Shown here in pieces: positions 19,237 to 28,837 of a DNA stretch of 64,000 nt. The notes under the pieces were generated by a model. It was not told the DNA's origin. It searched no databases and saw only the letters and a list, made by a program, of their open reading frames with translations. The DNA is from Nodularia sp. (in: cyanobacteria) (GTDB taxonomy: Bacteria > Cyanobacteriota > Cyanobacteriia > Cyanobacteriales > Nostocaceae), in contig REBL01000132.1 in assembly GCA_007692755.1 (NCBI GenBank), positions 20,673 through 84,672 on the forward strand, given 5' to 3'. Position 1 is the stretch's first letter; every line of letters begins with the position of its first letter. The position numbers were made by a program, and so were the translations under genes.

Positions 19237-19806
19237 ATGACAATGAGCGAAATCGGCCTGCTGATCTCGGGGATATTAATCGCAAAACGATTATCTTTAA
19301 CCAATCAATTACCGAAGCAGCAACCATTGGAGATGGAAAATAACTCGGATAATTTAACACAGAGTAACTTGACTCAATTAGTTCCCAATGCTGAAGTCAC
19401 ACCACCTGAATTCATCGAAACAGATGAAATTTCTCCCACGACTTCATCTGCATCCCAACTAGCTAAAGATAAACTTTTGGAGAAAATCACAAAAAGGCAT
19501 CTTTCTCCAGGTTCGTTAACTCTGGCGAAGAACTACGATGCTCCAGATGCAGATAATAATAGTATCAAAATAGCAGCGCGATCGCCAGTATTTACCGGCC
19601 CATCTCTGCCAATTCTGCGTTTTGGTAATTCCGGTACTTCTGTGAGAATTTTACAACGGTTATTAGTTGCTAACGGCTATGCTATTCGAGTTGATGGGGC
19701 TTTTGGTCCACTGACTGAAACAGCTGTTAAAGCTTTTCAGAACCAGCGTAGTGTCGGGGTTGATGGCATAGTGGGGCCAGTCACTTGGCAACAATTATCA
19801 ATATAG
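19237..19806 (+). CDS. Peptidoglycan-binding domain protein
   Basis: A 189-residue protein. Its C-terminal 60 residues form a PG_binding_1 domain (LRFGNSGTSVRILQRLLVANGY, then VDGAFGPLTETAVKAFQNQ and DGIVGPVTWQQL). Before it lies a low-complexity Ser/Thr/Asp-rich linker, and the N-terminus has a weak hydrophobic stretch (IGLLISGILIAKRLSL) that could be a signal anchor. It probably attaches to the cell wall; no catalytic domain is visible. A second ATG four bases upstream opens a different 36-codon frame, so the start is a little uncertain. Convergent with the sucrose synthase gene. Confidence 0.8.
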   Translation: MTMSEIGLLISGILIAKRLSLTNQLPKQQPLEMENNSDNLTQSNLTQLVPNAEVTPPEFIETDEISPTTSSASQLAKDKLLEKITKRHLSPGSLTLAKNYDAPDADNNSIKIAARSPVFTGPSLPILRFGNSGTSVRILQRLLVANGYAIRVDGAFGPLTETAVKAFQNQRSVGVDGIVGPVTWQQLSI

Positions 19807-19855
19807 TCAGTTGTCAGCGTTGAAATTAACAACTAACAACTGACTAATTATCTTT

Positions 19856-22276
19856 CTAACGATGCTGATGCTGTTCTAATAATTCTTTGGCTTTGGGTTT
19901 GTAAATTAGATAGAACAAAGCTTCAAGGTAGCGCAACAAGTCTTCGCGATTTTCCTTGGATGTAAAGTTCCAAAAACCATAAATCCGTGCTAAAGATAAC
20001 AGCTTAGTGGTATGGATTTTCCAAGTATATGTAGTTAATACTCGCTTAATTCCTTCTTCAGAAACGGCATCCCAATAGTGGGGACTTTGATCACACTTGG
20101 TAACAAATTCTAAGATTTTGGCGGCTGTTTCTTCTAAATTTGTGGGGTTAATGTAAAAGCCATTTATCTTATCTTGAATAATTTCTAATGGCCCACCAAA
20201 TTGGGTAGCAAAGGTTGGGATTCCGGAAACCATAGATTCCAAGATTGTTAAACCAAAGGCTTCAAATAAAGCTGGTTGGACAAAGATACCTTTACGGTCG
20301 GCTATGACTCGGTAAATTTCACCAGAATCAGATTTGCTTAAGCGTACACCCAACCAACGCACCTTTCCATAGAGATTGTACTCTTCAATAATTTGATAGA
20401 GTTTGATAATTTCGTCGCGTTCTTCGTTGTCGCCTGATTCTTCTACACGCAACTTACCCGCTACTAAAATTAAGTTGCAATGCTCCTGCAATTCTGGACT
20501 CTTACCATAGCATTCTGCTAAACCTGTGAGATTCTTAATTCGGTCAAGACGCGCTACTGAAAAGAGAGGACGCTTGTGAGGATCATCCAGCTTACCAAAG
20601 ATTTGGTTGGGATCTTCCAAGGTAAAGAGTATATCAGCAATGCGATCGCTATCAGCTTCGACTCGTTCTTCCTTCCGTGTGTAAGGGAAATAGTAACTTT
20701 CGTTAACTCCAGGAGGTACAACGTTGAATTTAGGACTGAATAATTCAATCCCGTTCACTACGTGGTACAACTCCGGCATGGTAAAGCATTTGTACGACTC
20801 GTACTGTCCCACACTATCGGATGTGCCGACAATTTCTTGGTAGGTACTGCTAACCACGAAGTTTGCCGCATTCATCGCAATTAAATCGGCGGTGAATTGC
20901 AAGGAGAAATGATATTTATCCTCTAATTCTTCCCAGTACAGGTTACTAAATAGGTATTTGGATTTTTCTAAAGCGTGGGCGATATTGCACTGAGTCACTT
21001 TCATCCGTCGTGCTAATAAAAACGCTACCAAGTTACCATCAGAGTAATTACCCACAATTAAGTCGGGTCTACCTTGGAATTCGGCGAGGAGTTCTTTTTC
21101 GGAATCAATGGCAAAAGTTTCCAGATAAGGCCAAAATTCAAACCTAGAAATCCAGTTTTGCGTCATATTGGGATTGAATTCCCGCAGAGGTACGCGCAAA
21201 ATCCAAGCGTTTTCTGTACCGTGAACTTTTTCTAGCCGTTGATTACACAGTGTCCCGTCACTATTGGGAATCAAACGAGTGAGAATAATTACTTTTGGCT
21301 CGACGTTTAGCCCCTCTAAACCTGCTAAATAGGCATCTTCTTGGAGTTGCTTTTCCAGATTCTTAGCTTGGTCGAGAACATAAACCACTTGTCCGCCAGT
21401 ATCAGGACGACCCAAAACGCCTTCTTGACCAAACCAACCGTGCGCCGATACCAGGACGATTCTAAAAATCATCGGGATGCGAGAGATAAAGGCTTCGATG
21501 GTTTGGGGGTCGGGAGAATCAATCAATTCATCTAAAATATCAAGGGTGTCACGTACCCGTAGGGCTGTGTTACCCCAACCCGGCTCAAATCCCATCATTT
21601 GCAATTCAAAGCGGAATTGTTCGTAGGGTTCGTCTTTGGGGCGATCGCGGACAAAGGTGATCGCTTTTTTAATTTGGGTGGAAAGTTGCTGCTGAGTTTT
21701 GATGCGATCGTTAATCAGCAGCTGTACACCGTTGTATTGGTGGAGACGCAAGAAATTTAATAAGCTGTCCAGCAATTGTTTCGAGTCTTGAAAGATTTTG
21801 CTGGATAGATAGCGGTTGAGGAATTGCACCCCCTTACCAATGTTTTTCGGGTCGCGGATGATTGGGGTGTAGTCATAAAAGGGGCCGAAATCTAGTTCCA
21901 GCAAATCACCTTCTTGGGGATTATATTTATCCACGAAGCGATCGCGTAGATCCAGCAGTTCCTGTACTGACATTGGCTCAACATTCAAATCCTCTGTTAG
22001 CCGATAAACTTCTTGTCCAGCAATTTGAGGACGAATGATAAAACAAAAGCTTGAATCCTCTTGAATAATTTCCTGAGTATAATAAATCAGTTTGCCTAAG
22101 CGAGAAGAAGCGGCAGAAGTTTCTGACTTCTCGGACTTGGAGCAATAATCAAGAAACACATTCAGGATGTCGTTACGCAGCAAGTAATTTTTTTCTTCTT
22201 GGCGTAACTGACTCACGAAGGAACGCAAATCGCTTTTTTCTTCGCTATCCAGGATTGCTTGGATCAGTTCAGACAT
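19856..22276 (-). CDS. susA: Sucrose synthase
   Basis: An 806-residue sucrose synthase (UDP/ADP-glucose + fructose = sucrose + UDP/ADP), which mainly cleaves sucrose in heterocystous cyanobacteria and supports glycogen and nitrogen-fixation metabolism. I place the start at the internal ATG giving MSELIQAILDSEEK, because this matches the known N-terminus and length of Anabaena SusA; the ORF track adds 27 upstream residues. The N-terminal regulatory domain is followed by the GT-B core: GWFGQEGVLGRPDTGGQVVYVLDQ (~285), then SVARLDRIKNLTG and the nucleotide-sugar motif EAFGLTILES (E-x7-E). It is a single gene. Confidence 0.95.
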   Translation of the reverse strand: MSELIQAILDSEEKSDLRSFVSQLRQEEKNYLLRNDILNVFLDYCSKSEKSETSAASSRLGKLIYYTQEIIQEDSSFCFIIRPQIAGQEVYRLTEDLNVEPMSVQELLDLRDRFVDKYNPQEGDLLELDFGPFYDYTPIIRDPKNIGKGVQFLNRYLSSKIFQDSKQLLDSLLNFLRLHQYNGVQLLINDRIKTQQQLSTQIKKAITFVRDRPKDEPYEQFRFELQMMGFEPGWGNTALRVRDTLDILDELIDSPDPQTIEAFISRIPMIFRIVLVSAHGWFGQEGVLGRPDTGGQVVYVLDQAKNLEKQLQEDAYLAGLEGLNVEPKVIILTRLIPNSDGTLCNQRLEKVHGTENAWILRVPLREFNPNMTQNWISRFEFWPYLETFAIDSEKELLAEFQGRPDLIVGNYSDGNLVAFLLARRMKVTQCNIAHALEKSKYLFSNLYWEELEDKYHFSLQFTADLIAMNAANFVVSSTYQEIVGTSDSVGQYESYKCFTMPELYHVVNGIELFSPKFNVVPPGVNESYYFPYTRKEERVEADSDRIADILFTLEDPNQIFGKLDDPHKRPLFSVARLDRIKNLTGLAECYGKSPELQEHCNLILVAGKLRVEESGDNEERDEIIKLYQIIEEYNLYGKVRWLGVRLSKSDSGEIYRVIADRKGIFVQPALFEAFGLTILESMVSGIPTFATQFGGPLEIIQDKINGFYINPTNLEETAAKILEFVTKCDQSPHYWDAVSEEGIKRVLTTYTWKIHTTKLLSLARIYGFWNFTSKENREDLLRYLEALFYLIYKPKAKELLEQHQHR

Positions 22277-22830
22277 GGTAACCCCTAACATTGATTTTAT
22301 ATTCTTGACTGGCAGGACAGAGCTATAGCAACCACCTTGACGGTTAAGACATGACAAAATTCTAAAATCCAGTCACAGCAAGCATTTCAATTTTGATTTT
22401 TGACTTTTGACTTTTGACTTTTGCTATAACATCTCCCCCTCTAGCCTGATCACATATAAACATAAATAAACACAGACGAATTCTCTATCTGTGTTCCTTA
22501 GCTCACCCATGAGTAGGCATCTTCATTCGTGTTTCTCTTTAGTCAGAATATATGCTACTCAGTATTTTTGCACTCTAACTCAGGACGGACAATTTTTCAT
22601 CCCGCCTCTGTATGTCATGATTCTCACACAAAGTTAGATAGATATTTGAAATTCTCGAAAAAATAATTTCTTGAATATAAAGAATATAGATACGTGACAT
22701 ATCAAGTATCTACAAGGGTTCACCGAAGACACATATTCAAATTCGGTCTATTTCTAAATAGTTTGTCTCACCATTGAGAGAAAAAAGTCTCTCTAAATGC
22801 AGAGTACATATCAGTATTAAGTTAAAATAG
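22277..22830. promoter_or_regulatory. Intergenic region upstream of susA, with short tandem repeats
   Basis: This ~550-bp gap contains a TGACTTT tandem repeat (22391-22423) and a degenerate copy of the AAACACAGA repeat near 22450-22470. The susA promoter should lie here. I see no gene between susA and tRNA-His. Confidence 0.5.
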
Positions 22831-22904
22831 GGCGAACGATGGGAATTGAACCCACGAATGGTGGTACCACAAACCACTGCCTTAACCACTTGGCTACGCT
22901 CGCC
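22831..22904 (-). tRNA. tRNA-His (GTG)
   Basis: Read on the minus strand this folds as a full cloverleaf: acceptor GCGAGCG/CGTTCGC, D arm GCC/GGC, anticodon stem GTGGT/ACCAC with loop TTGTGGT (anticodon GTG), and a T arm with GTTCAATTC. An extra 5' G (position -1) faces C73, which is the identity element of histidine tRNA. Numbering with this G keeps U8 and A9 in place. The CCA tail is not encoded. Confidence 0.95.
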
Positions 22905-22975
22905 ATTCGATATTCCTGATTATAGCACCATGATTAGCAAATAATCAAGAATTTTTTTTTCAAGGAACGGATTTT

Positions 22976-23410
22976 GTGAATTTAGAGTCTTTGGACTCCA
23001 ATAACTATAGAGAATCAAAGTTAGAACAAATGAAAGCACTTACCATTATTGCATGTTCGGGAGCAGTAGGACTAGCAGCCTTGGGGGTGGCAATGGCAAC
23101 AACAAATCCTTCTCAACCTGAATACGAAGAGTATGCAGCACAACGGCTTACAGAATATCTCAAAAAGGACGTTTGCCAAAAAACCACAAATTTTCTCGAA
23201 AATTTAATCAAGTCTCAATGCGAAACCCTGGTAGATCAAGCCACTCCCCAAATGCAAGAAATTCTGGGACGAAGTACGGAACAGCAGAATTTCGTGATCT
23301 TTAGTATTTACAGGACGGATTTAAAACTGAGTTCCTTGATACCTATTTATAAATTTGAAACGGTGGGAGCATTTAATAACTTTTATACTTACACTGCCGA
23401 AAAACAATAA
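22976..23410 (+). CDS. DUF4359-family membrane-anchored protein
   Basis: A 144-residue protein starting at GTG. It has a single hydrophobic segment (ALTIIACSGAVGLAALGVAMA, ~residues 21-41) that could anchor or export it, followed by a small domain containing two Cys pairs and the pattern F.IFSIYRTDL at about residue 102. It fits DUF4359, a family of unknown function in cyanobacteria. It lies 51 bp before a protein kinase on the same strand and may be cotranscribed with it. Confidence 0.65.
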   Translation: MNLESLDSNNYRESKLEQMKALTIIACSGAVGLAALGVAMATTNPSQPEYEEYAAQRLTEYLKKDVCQKTTNFLENLIKSQCETLVDQATPQMQEILGRSTEQQNFVIFSIYRTDLKLSSLIPIYKFETVGAFNNFYTYTAEKQ

Positions 23411-23461
23411 GCCGAAAATTGGGAATACTGATCAGTAAGCCCAGTTAATGCTGAACTTGAA

Positions 23462-24805
23462 ATGAAACTCTGTCCCCATGATGGCTGTCTGTATTCGCAA
23501 AACCCCGACACGGCTCTAGTTTGTACCAAATGTGGTGGACAACTCTTACTCCAAGACCGTTATCACTTACTGGAGTGTATTGGACAGGGTGGATTTGGCA
23601 AAACTTATTTGGCTGTGGATGAACACCTTCCCTCCAAACTCAGGTGTGTCGTCAAACAACTTTATTTTCAAGAATCAGATAGGGAAAGCCTTCACAAAGC
23701 AGTAGAATTATTTCGCCAGGAAGCAGTGAGTCTGAATGAATTGCAGCATCCCCAAATACCTAAATTATTAGGGTACTTTGAACAGGATGATCAGTTGTAT
23801 TTGGTGCAGGAATTGATTTTAGGGCAAACCCTAGCACAAGAGTTGCAAGCACAAGGAGTTAAAAGCGAATTCCAAATTGGGGAATTACTCCAAAATTTGT
23901 TACCAGTGCTGCAATTCATTCATGACCGAAAAGTTATTCACCGAGATATTAAGCCAGCCAATATCATGCGTCGTCTACCCCAAGGGGATTTGGTGTTAAT
24001 TGACTTCGGGGTTGCTAAACACATCACCGCTACAGCATTGCTAAAGACAGGGACAACCATCGGTAGCCCAGAATATATTGCTCCTGAACAAACACGGGGA
24101 AAAGCTTTACCAGCCAGTGACCTTTACAGTTTGGGTGTTACCTGTATTCACTTACTCACGGGAATTCCTCCCTTTGATTTGTTTGATGTCATGAGCGATC
24201 GCTGGGTATGGCGTGACTATATACTGAGTGAAAATAAAGTCAGCCATGCCTTCGGTCAAGTTTTGGATAAACTGCTGCACCATTCCCTTCCTCAACGTTA
24301 TCAATCTGCCGATGAAGTTCTGCAAGCCCTGAATATATACAAACTACAGCTAGATAATTTCCAGGTAGAACTTGATTACAGCCGATTACGCGATGCACTG
24401 AGTTTACGACAATGGGAACAAGCAGACCGAGAAACTTGGGCGTTGATGTGTGAAGCACTCTCTAAGCCAATTGGTAGCTATATTTTTTGTAGTGATTTAA
24501 AAAAGTTGCCAGATGAGATTTTACAAACAATTGACCAATTATGGTTGAAGTATAGCAACGGGCGTTTTGGCTTTAGCGTCCAGAAGCAAATTTACGAAAA
24601 TTTTGACGGTGACTATGGCAAGTTTGCTGCTGCTATTAGCTGGAATTTTTATTACTCCAACTCTATTCCAGAATTCTTTTTTAGTTGGTTTGCTCCCAAA
24701 GGATATTTCCCTTCCAGAATTTGGGCTGGTGGGACGCAAGTTTGGCAACACACGCAGGTTTTAGTCTCGAAGTTACCAACCTGTTACCCTAAAAAGAGCT
24801 ACTAA
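23462..24805 (+). CDS. Serine/threonine protein kinase with C-terminal GUN4 domain
   Basis: A 447-residue Hanks-type kinase. The N-terminus has a short zinc-ribbon (CPHDGC...CTKCGG). The kinase domain follows (~33-300) with glycine loop GQGGFGKTY, VVKQL Lys, HRDIKPANI catalytic loop, IDFGVAK and SPEYIAPEQ. The C-terminal ~130 residues form a GUN4 domain (LRDALSLRQWEQADRETW, then GRFGFSVQKQIY), known from the tetrapyrrole-binding activator of Mg-chelatase. The kinase may thus sense porphyrins, which would suit the sirohydrochlorin and uroporphyrinogen genes that follow 17 bp later (inference). No membrane segment is visible. All catalytic residues are present. Confidence 0.9.
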   Translation: MKLCPHDGCLYSQNPDTALVCTKCGGQLLLQDRYHLLECIGQGGFGKTYLAVDEHLPSKLRCVVKQLYFQESDRESLHKAVELFRQEAVSLNELQHPQIPKLLGYFEQDDQLYLVQELILGQTLAQELQAQGVKSEFQIGELLQNLLPVLQFIHDRKVIHRDIKPANIMRRLPQGDLVLIDFGVAKHITATALLKTGTTIGSPEYIAPEQTRGKALPASDLYSLGVTCIHLLTGIPPFDLFDVMSDRWVWRDYILSENKVSHAFGQVLDKLLHHSLPQRYQSADEVLQALNIYKLQLDNFQVELDYSRLRDALSLRQWEQADRETWALMCEALSKPIGSYIFCSDLKKLPDEILQTIDQLWLKYSNGRFGFSVQKQIYENFDGDYGKFAAAISWNFYYSNSIPEFFFSWFAPKGYFPSRIWAGGTQVWQHTQVLVSKLPTCYPKKSY

Positions 24806-24821
24806 GAGTGAAACTTTTTCC

Positions 24822-25529
24822 ATGACATCTGCGTATTTACTAGTATCCCACGGCAGTCGTGACCCTCGCCCAGAAGTTGCTATGCAGCAATTAGCAGGGT
24901 TTGTATCCCAGAAATTGGGTAACAGCACATATCCCGTAGGTATAGCTGCTTTGGAGTTACAACCTCAGCCTTTACATCAGCAGATTCAACAATTTGCTAC
25001 TTCAGTTGACGGGGTTGATTGCTTGCAAGTTATACCGCTATTTCTGATCCCAGGTGTCCATGTGATGACGGATATTCCTGAGCAGATTGCTTTGGCAAAA
25101 CAGGCTCTTGGGGAAAATATAGTGATTAACCTGCAACCCCATCTCGGTAGTCAACCGGATTTAGTGAAATTACTATCTCAGCAAATGGCGACGATGAAAG
25201 CTGAAACCACAATTTTGTTAGCTCATGGTAGCCGTCGTACTGGTTCCTTAGAGCCAATAGAAACCATAGCCGCCCAGTTGGGAGCAGTTACTGCTTATTG
25301 GGCTGTAGCTCCTAGTTTAGAATCACGAATACAAGATTTGGTAGCTGCTGGTAAGAGAGAAATTACAATTTTGCCATACTTTTTATTTACAGGTGGGATT
25401 ACCGATGCGATCGCTCAGTCCATAGAAAAGCTAAAATTACAATTTCCTACTGTGACTTTCCAACTGGCTGCGCCTTTGGGAGCAAGTGCAGAATTAGCCG
25501 AGATAATTGGGGATTTAATAGATACATGA
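24822..25529 (+). CDS. Sirohydrochlorin chelatase (CbiX/SirB type)
   Basis: A 235-residue protein of the CbiX/SirB family, which inserts Fe2+ or Co2+ into sirohydrochlorin for siroheme or cobalamin. Two related halves are seen, each starting with the metal-binding pattern: LLVSHGSRDPRP (~residue 7) and ILLAHGSRR (~130). An HVMTDIP segment follows the first half. Its stop overlaps the start of cobA by ATGA. Together the two convert uroporphyrinogen III to precorrin-2/sirohydrochlorin and then load metal. Siroheme is needed by nitrite and sulfite reductases. Fe versus Co specificity cannot be read from the sequence. Confidence 0.88.
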   Translation: MTSAYLLVSHGSRDPRPEVAMQQLAGFVSQKLGNSTYPVGIAALELQPQPLHQQIQQFATSVDGVDCLQVIPLFLIPGVHVMTDIPEQIALAKQALGENIVINLQPHLGSQPDLVKLLSQQMATMKAETTILLAHGSRRTGSLEPIETIAAQLGAVTAYWAVAPSLESRIQDLVAAGKREITILPYFLFTGGITDAIAQSIEKLKLQFPTVTFQLAAPLGASAELAEIIGDLIDT

Positions 25530-26305
25530 GCCGCACAGAGAAAGAAGCGCAAAAGTGTTTGGGTAAGGTTTATTTGGTAGGTGCGGGGCCAGGAGATCCA
25601 GGACTCATGACCCTTAAAGGTAAGGGTTTATTAGAAGGTGCAGATGTAGTGATTTATGATGCTTTGGTCAGTCCAGCAATTTTGGCTATGATTAATCCCC
25701 AAGCTGAAAAAATCAATGCTGGTAAGCGTATGGGGAGACATTCATTATTACAAGCTGAAACTACCCATTTGTTAATTGAAAAGGCGCAAGAAAACGCTGT
25801 AGTGGTGCGCTTAAAAGGTGGCGACCCGTTTATTTTTGGTCGCGGTGGCGAGGAAATGGCTGATTTAGTCCAAGCTGGGGTATCTGTGGAAGTTGTGCCG
25901 GGAATTACAGCCGGAATTGCGGCTTCTGCTTATGCGGGGATACCGTTAACTCATAGATCATACAGTTCTTCTGTTACTTTTGTGACAGGGCATGAATCAG
26001 CAGGTAAGTATAAACCACAGGTAAATTGGCAGGCGATCGCTCACGGTTCGGAAACCATTGTCATTTACATGGGCATTCACAATCTGCCTTATATTGTGGA
26101 AGAGTTAAAGCAAGCTGGGTTAGATTCAGATACACCTATAGCCTTAGTCCGTTGGGGTACAAGACCAGAACAAGAAGAATTAATTGGCACTATAGCCACC
26201 ATTATTGGGCAAGTTGAAGAAACAGGATTTAGCGCCCCTGCGATCGCGGTAATTGGCTCAGTAGTCAATCTGCACAGTATTCTCTCTGGGTGTCGCCCAG
26301 TATAA
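25526..26305 (+). CDS. cobA: Uroporphyrinogen-III C-methyltransferase
   Basis: A 259-residue SAM-dependent enzyme that methylates uroporphyrinogen III at C2 and C7 to precorrin-2, the entry to siroheme and B12. Diagnostic segments are VYLVGAGPGDPGLMTLKG (~16), VVRLKGGDPFIFGRGGEE (~92), VVPGITAGIAASAYAGIPLTHR (~120) and the late VIGSVV. No CysG-type dehydrogenase or chelatase domain is fused, which is why the separate chelatase gene upstream makes sense. It overlaps that gene by four bases. Confidence 0.94.
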   Translation: MSRTEKEAQKCLGKVYLVGAGPGDPGLMTLKGKGLLEGADVVIYDALVSPAILAMINPQAEKINAGKRMGRHSLLQAETTHLLIEKAQENAVVVRLKGGDPFIFGRGGEEMADLVQAGVSVEVVPGITAGIAASAYAGIPLTHRSYSSSVTFVTGHESAGKYKPQVNWQAIAHGSETIVIYMGIHNLPYIVEELKQAGLDSDTPIALVRWGTRPEQEELIGTIATIIGQVEETGFSAPAIAVIGSVVNLHSILSGCRPV

Positions 26306-26335
26306 ATCAATAGATTCCAAGATGCTTTTAAGAAA

Positions 26336-26953
26336 ATGGGATTTTACTCACAAAGAATACTTCCTTATCTACTGGATTGGTCACTATCAGATCCAAGTAT
26401 TGCCAAATATCGACGAGAAATTTTGGTAGAAGTAAAAGGAGAAGTGCTAGAAATTGGTTTTGGTACAGGTTTAAATCTTTCCTACTATCCTCAATCACTG
26501 GCAAAGCTAATCACCATTGATTCTAATCCTGGAGTTAATCAATTAGCGCAAAAACGTATTCAATCATCCTCGATTACAGTAGACAATCACATTTTAAATA
26601 GTGAAAATTTACCCATGCCAGATGACACCTTTGATAGTGTGGTCAGCACTTTCACCTTATGTAGTATTGCCAAGGTTGAACAAGCGCTGCAAGAAGTCTA
26701 TCGGGTATTGAAGCCTGGAGGAAAATTTTTCTTTGTAGAACATGGATTGAGTAACGAACCCAAAATCCAAGTTTGGCAAAACCGATTAACACCCATACAG
26801 AAAGTTATTGGAGATGGGTGTCATTTGAATCGCAATATTAGACAATTAGTTGAGCAACAGTTCGATACTGTCACCTTAGAAGAATTTGTTGGTGAAAACT
26901 TACCAAAAATTGCCGGATATCTATATAAAGGTGTGGCAATAAAAGCAAAGTAA
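26336..26953 (+). CDS. Class I SAM-dependent methyltransferase
   Basis: A 205-residue methyltransferase with the Rossmann motif VLEIGFGTGLNLSYY (~36), acidic ITIDSNPG and the late motif DTFDSVVSTFTLCSI...YRVLKPGGKFFFVEHG. It resembles UbiE/thiol-methyltransferase-like small enzymes; the substrate is unknown. It starts 30 bp after cobA on the same strand and may share its transcript, but the short AT-rich spacer leaves this open. Confidence 0.85.
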   Translation: MGFYSQRILPYLLDWSLSDPSIAKYRREILVEVKGEVLEIGFGTGLNLSYYPQSLAKLITIDSNPGVNQLAQKRIQSSSITVDNHILNSENLPMPDDTFDSVVSTFTLCSIAKVEQALQEVYRVLKPGGKFFFVEHGLSNEPKIQVWQNRLTPIQKVIGDGCHLNRNIRQLVEQQFDTVTLEEFVGENLPKIAGYLYKGVAIKAK

Positions 26954-26990
26954 TTGATGATTGATATTCATATATAACAGCAGGACAGAA

Positions 26991-27428
26991 ATGATTTTTG
27001 CAGAAATTGAGTATCAGGACAAAACAGAACTGACCAGTGATCAAGTAATCAATCTTTATTCGCAATGTGGATGGTCATCAGCACAGAAGCCTGAGAAACT
27101 TTTGTTAGCACTTGCCAACTCGCACACAGTGATTTCAGCATGGCATGAGAATTTGCTGATTGGTCTTGGTAATGCCATTTCAGATGGTGCTTTGGTTGTT
27201 TACTACTCTCATTTATTAATATTGCCAGCATATCAAAAAAGAGGCATAGGACGGGAAATTATGAAACGTCTACAAAGTCGTTATATTAATTTCCATCAGC
27301 AAATATTACTGTCAATAGATCATGCTGTTCCCTTCTACGAAAAACTTGGTTTTCAGGATTCACAAGGTGTCACACCAATGTGGATATATCATGGGAATGA
27401 TATTGATGTTGCCAAAAAGCATGATTGA
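26991..27428 (+). CDS. GNAT-family N-acetyltransferase
   Basis: A 145-residue acetyltransferase when started at ATG 26991. The ORF track uses an upstream TTG that adds ten unconvincing residues. The acetyl-CoA pyrophosphate loop is visible as LLILPAYQKRGIGREIMKRL, followed by AVPFYEKLGFQ, the usual last strand of GNAT proteins. The substrate is not known. It lies 37 bp after the methyltransferase gene and just before the monooxygenase gene. Confidence 0.85.
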   Translation: MIFAEIEYQDKTELTSDQVINLYSQCGWSSAQKPEKLLLALANSHTVISAWHENLLIGLGNAISDGALVVYYSHLLILPAYQKRGIGREIMKRLQSRYINFHQQILLSIDHAVPFYEKLGFQDSQGVTPMWIYHGNDIDVAKKHD

Positions 27429-27461
27429 TAGTCACCGCTAAATGTTGCTAGGAGGTATGAA

Positions 27462-28661
27462 GTGGCACAAATTATCATTGTCGGTGCGGGTCCCACAGGT
27501 GCAGCACTAGCTTTACTTCTAGTAAAACGTGGTATTAATGTCACCCTCATTGAAGCTGCAAAAGACTTTCATCGGGTGTTTCGCGGTGAGGGTTTAATGC
27601 CTAGTGGGTTAGATGCACTCACACAAATGGGACTATCAAAAGTGTTAGAAGAGATTCCTACTCGCCAACTCGATGGCTGGGAATTCATTATTGAAGGACA
27701 AAAATTATTTCGCGTAGACGAGCCAATGGGGTCAACTCGTCCCTGTACACTGGTATCACAACCGCCACTGCTCAAAGCCTTAATTTCCCAAGCTCAAACC
27801 CATGATGGATTTGAATTTATCCCAGGTGTTGCTGTCAAAGATTTATTTTGGAGTAATGAACGTGTTGCAGGTGTGATACTCAGTGATGGGCGACAAATTA
27901 CGGCTGATTTAGTCATTGGGGCGGATGGTCGCAACTCAATTGTGCGGGAACGTGCTGAATTAAAATTAGTACGTCAACCCAAAAATATAGATATTCTCTG
28001 GTTTAAATTGGCAGCTAGTCCCCAGTTTGCAGATGATAATGTGTTTCGGACAATTGTAAATAGCACTTGCATCTTTAGCATCTTTCATGGTGCAGAGTCA
28101 GGTAAACTACATTTAGCTTATGTAATCTCCGCCAACGAAAAAACCGACTACAAACAAGCAAACTGGGCAGAAATTTTCGCCTCACTATCCCCAGCATGGT
28201 TAGCAGAACATTTTCGCAATCATGCAGATACTATCGAATCTCCCATTAAACTGTCTGTTGTGGTTGGTAATTGTCCACAATGGCACGCACCCGGTATATT
28301 ACTTTTAGGTGACGCTGCACATCCCATGTCTCCTGTCCGCGCTCAGGGTATCAATATAGCGTTGCGTGATGTGATTGTTGCTGCTAATCATCTTGTACCG
28401 ATATTGCAAGCAGACGCGGAACACCAAAAAATTGATACTGCACTATCACAGATTCAAGCAGAACGTCAGCCAGAAATTATCCGCGCCCAGCAACTCCAGT
28501 TACACGAAGCCGCACAAGGCGAATTACTGCGAAAAAATGCCTTAGTGCGATCGCTCTTGGTTCAATTTGCGCCTTTGTTGCGGACAATAATTAAACAATC
28601 TTGGTTAAGGCGACAACGTGAAATGCGCGAGGGCATAATACAGGTCAGCTTAAAAGTGTAA
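27462..28661 (+). CDS. FAD-dependent aromatic-type monooxygenase
   Basis: A 399-residue flavoprotein of the PF01494 (PHBH-like) group. It shows the dinucleotide fold IIIVGAGPTGAALALLL at the N-terminus, ADLVIGADGRNSIVRE (DG motif, ~165) and LLLGDAAHPMSPVRAQGINIA (GD motif, ~290). These bind FAD and NAD(P)H in hydroxylases. Start is GTG, preceded by a strong AGGAGG Shine-Dalgarno sequence at the right distance. The substrate is unknown; secondary metabolism or quinone modification is possible. Confidence 0.88.
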   Translation: MAQIIIVGAGPTGAALALLLVKRGINVTLIEAAKDFHRVFRGEGLMPSGLDALTQMGLSKVLEEIPTRQLDGWEFIIEGQKLFRVDEPMGSTRPCTLVSQPPLLKALISQAQTHDGFEFIPGVAVKDLFWSNERVAGVILSDGRQITADLVIGADGRNSIVRERAELKLVRQPKNIDILWFKLAASPQFADDNVFRTIVNSTCIFSIFHGAESGKLHLAYVISANEKTDYKQANWAEIFASLSPAWLAEHFRNHADTIESPIKLSVVVGNCPQWHAPGILLLGDAAHPMSPVRAQGINIALRDVIVAANHLVPILQADAEHQKIDTALSQIQAERQPEIIRAQQLQLHEAAQGELLRKNALVRSLLVQFAPLLRTIIKQSWLRRQREMREGIIQVSLKV

Positions 28662-28739
28662 TTTTTGACTAAAAAATCAGAAGATTTTATCTGTGTCGCC
28701 TAAGTAAAACTGATTAAATAATTACTATTTGTTGCAGAT

Positions 28740-28764
28740 AGAGCTATGTGCAGCACATAGCTCT
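28740..28764. terminator. Perfect 11-bp stem, 3-nt loop
   Basis: AGAGCTATGTG-CAG-CACATAGCTCT forms a perfect hairpin 79 bp after the monooxygenase stop. There is no long T run, so it may be a terminator or a protein-binding palindrome for the small gene downstream. Confidence 0.5.
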
Positions 28765-28837
28765 TAAATTGATGCAAAATAAAGGTATGGGTTGTGATTG
28801 AATACCCATTGTCCCTAACGTCAAAGGGAGAATAAAA

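Noticed and set aside
19233-19343. 36-codon ORF starting at an ATG four bases upstream of the peptidoglycan-binding gene start
   Set aside because: It overlaps the longer gene in another frame and lacks support; noted only as a start ambiguity.
22831-22904. Apparent tRNA-His lacking the extra G-1
   Set aside because: Numbering with U8/A9 in their usual places shows that G-1 is encoded and faces C73, so the tRNA is normal.
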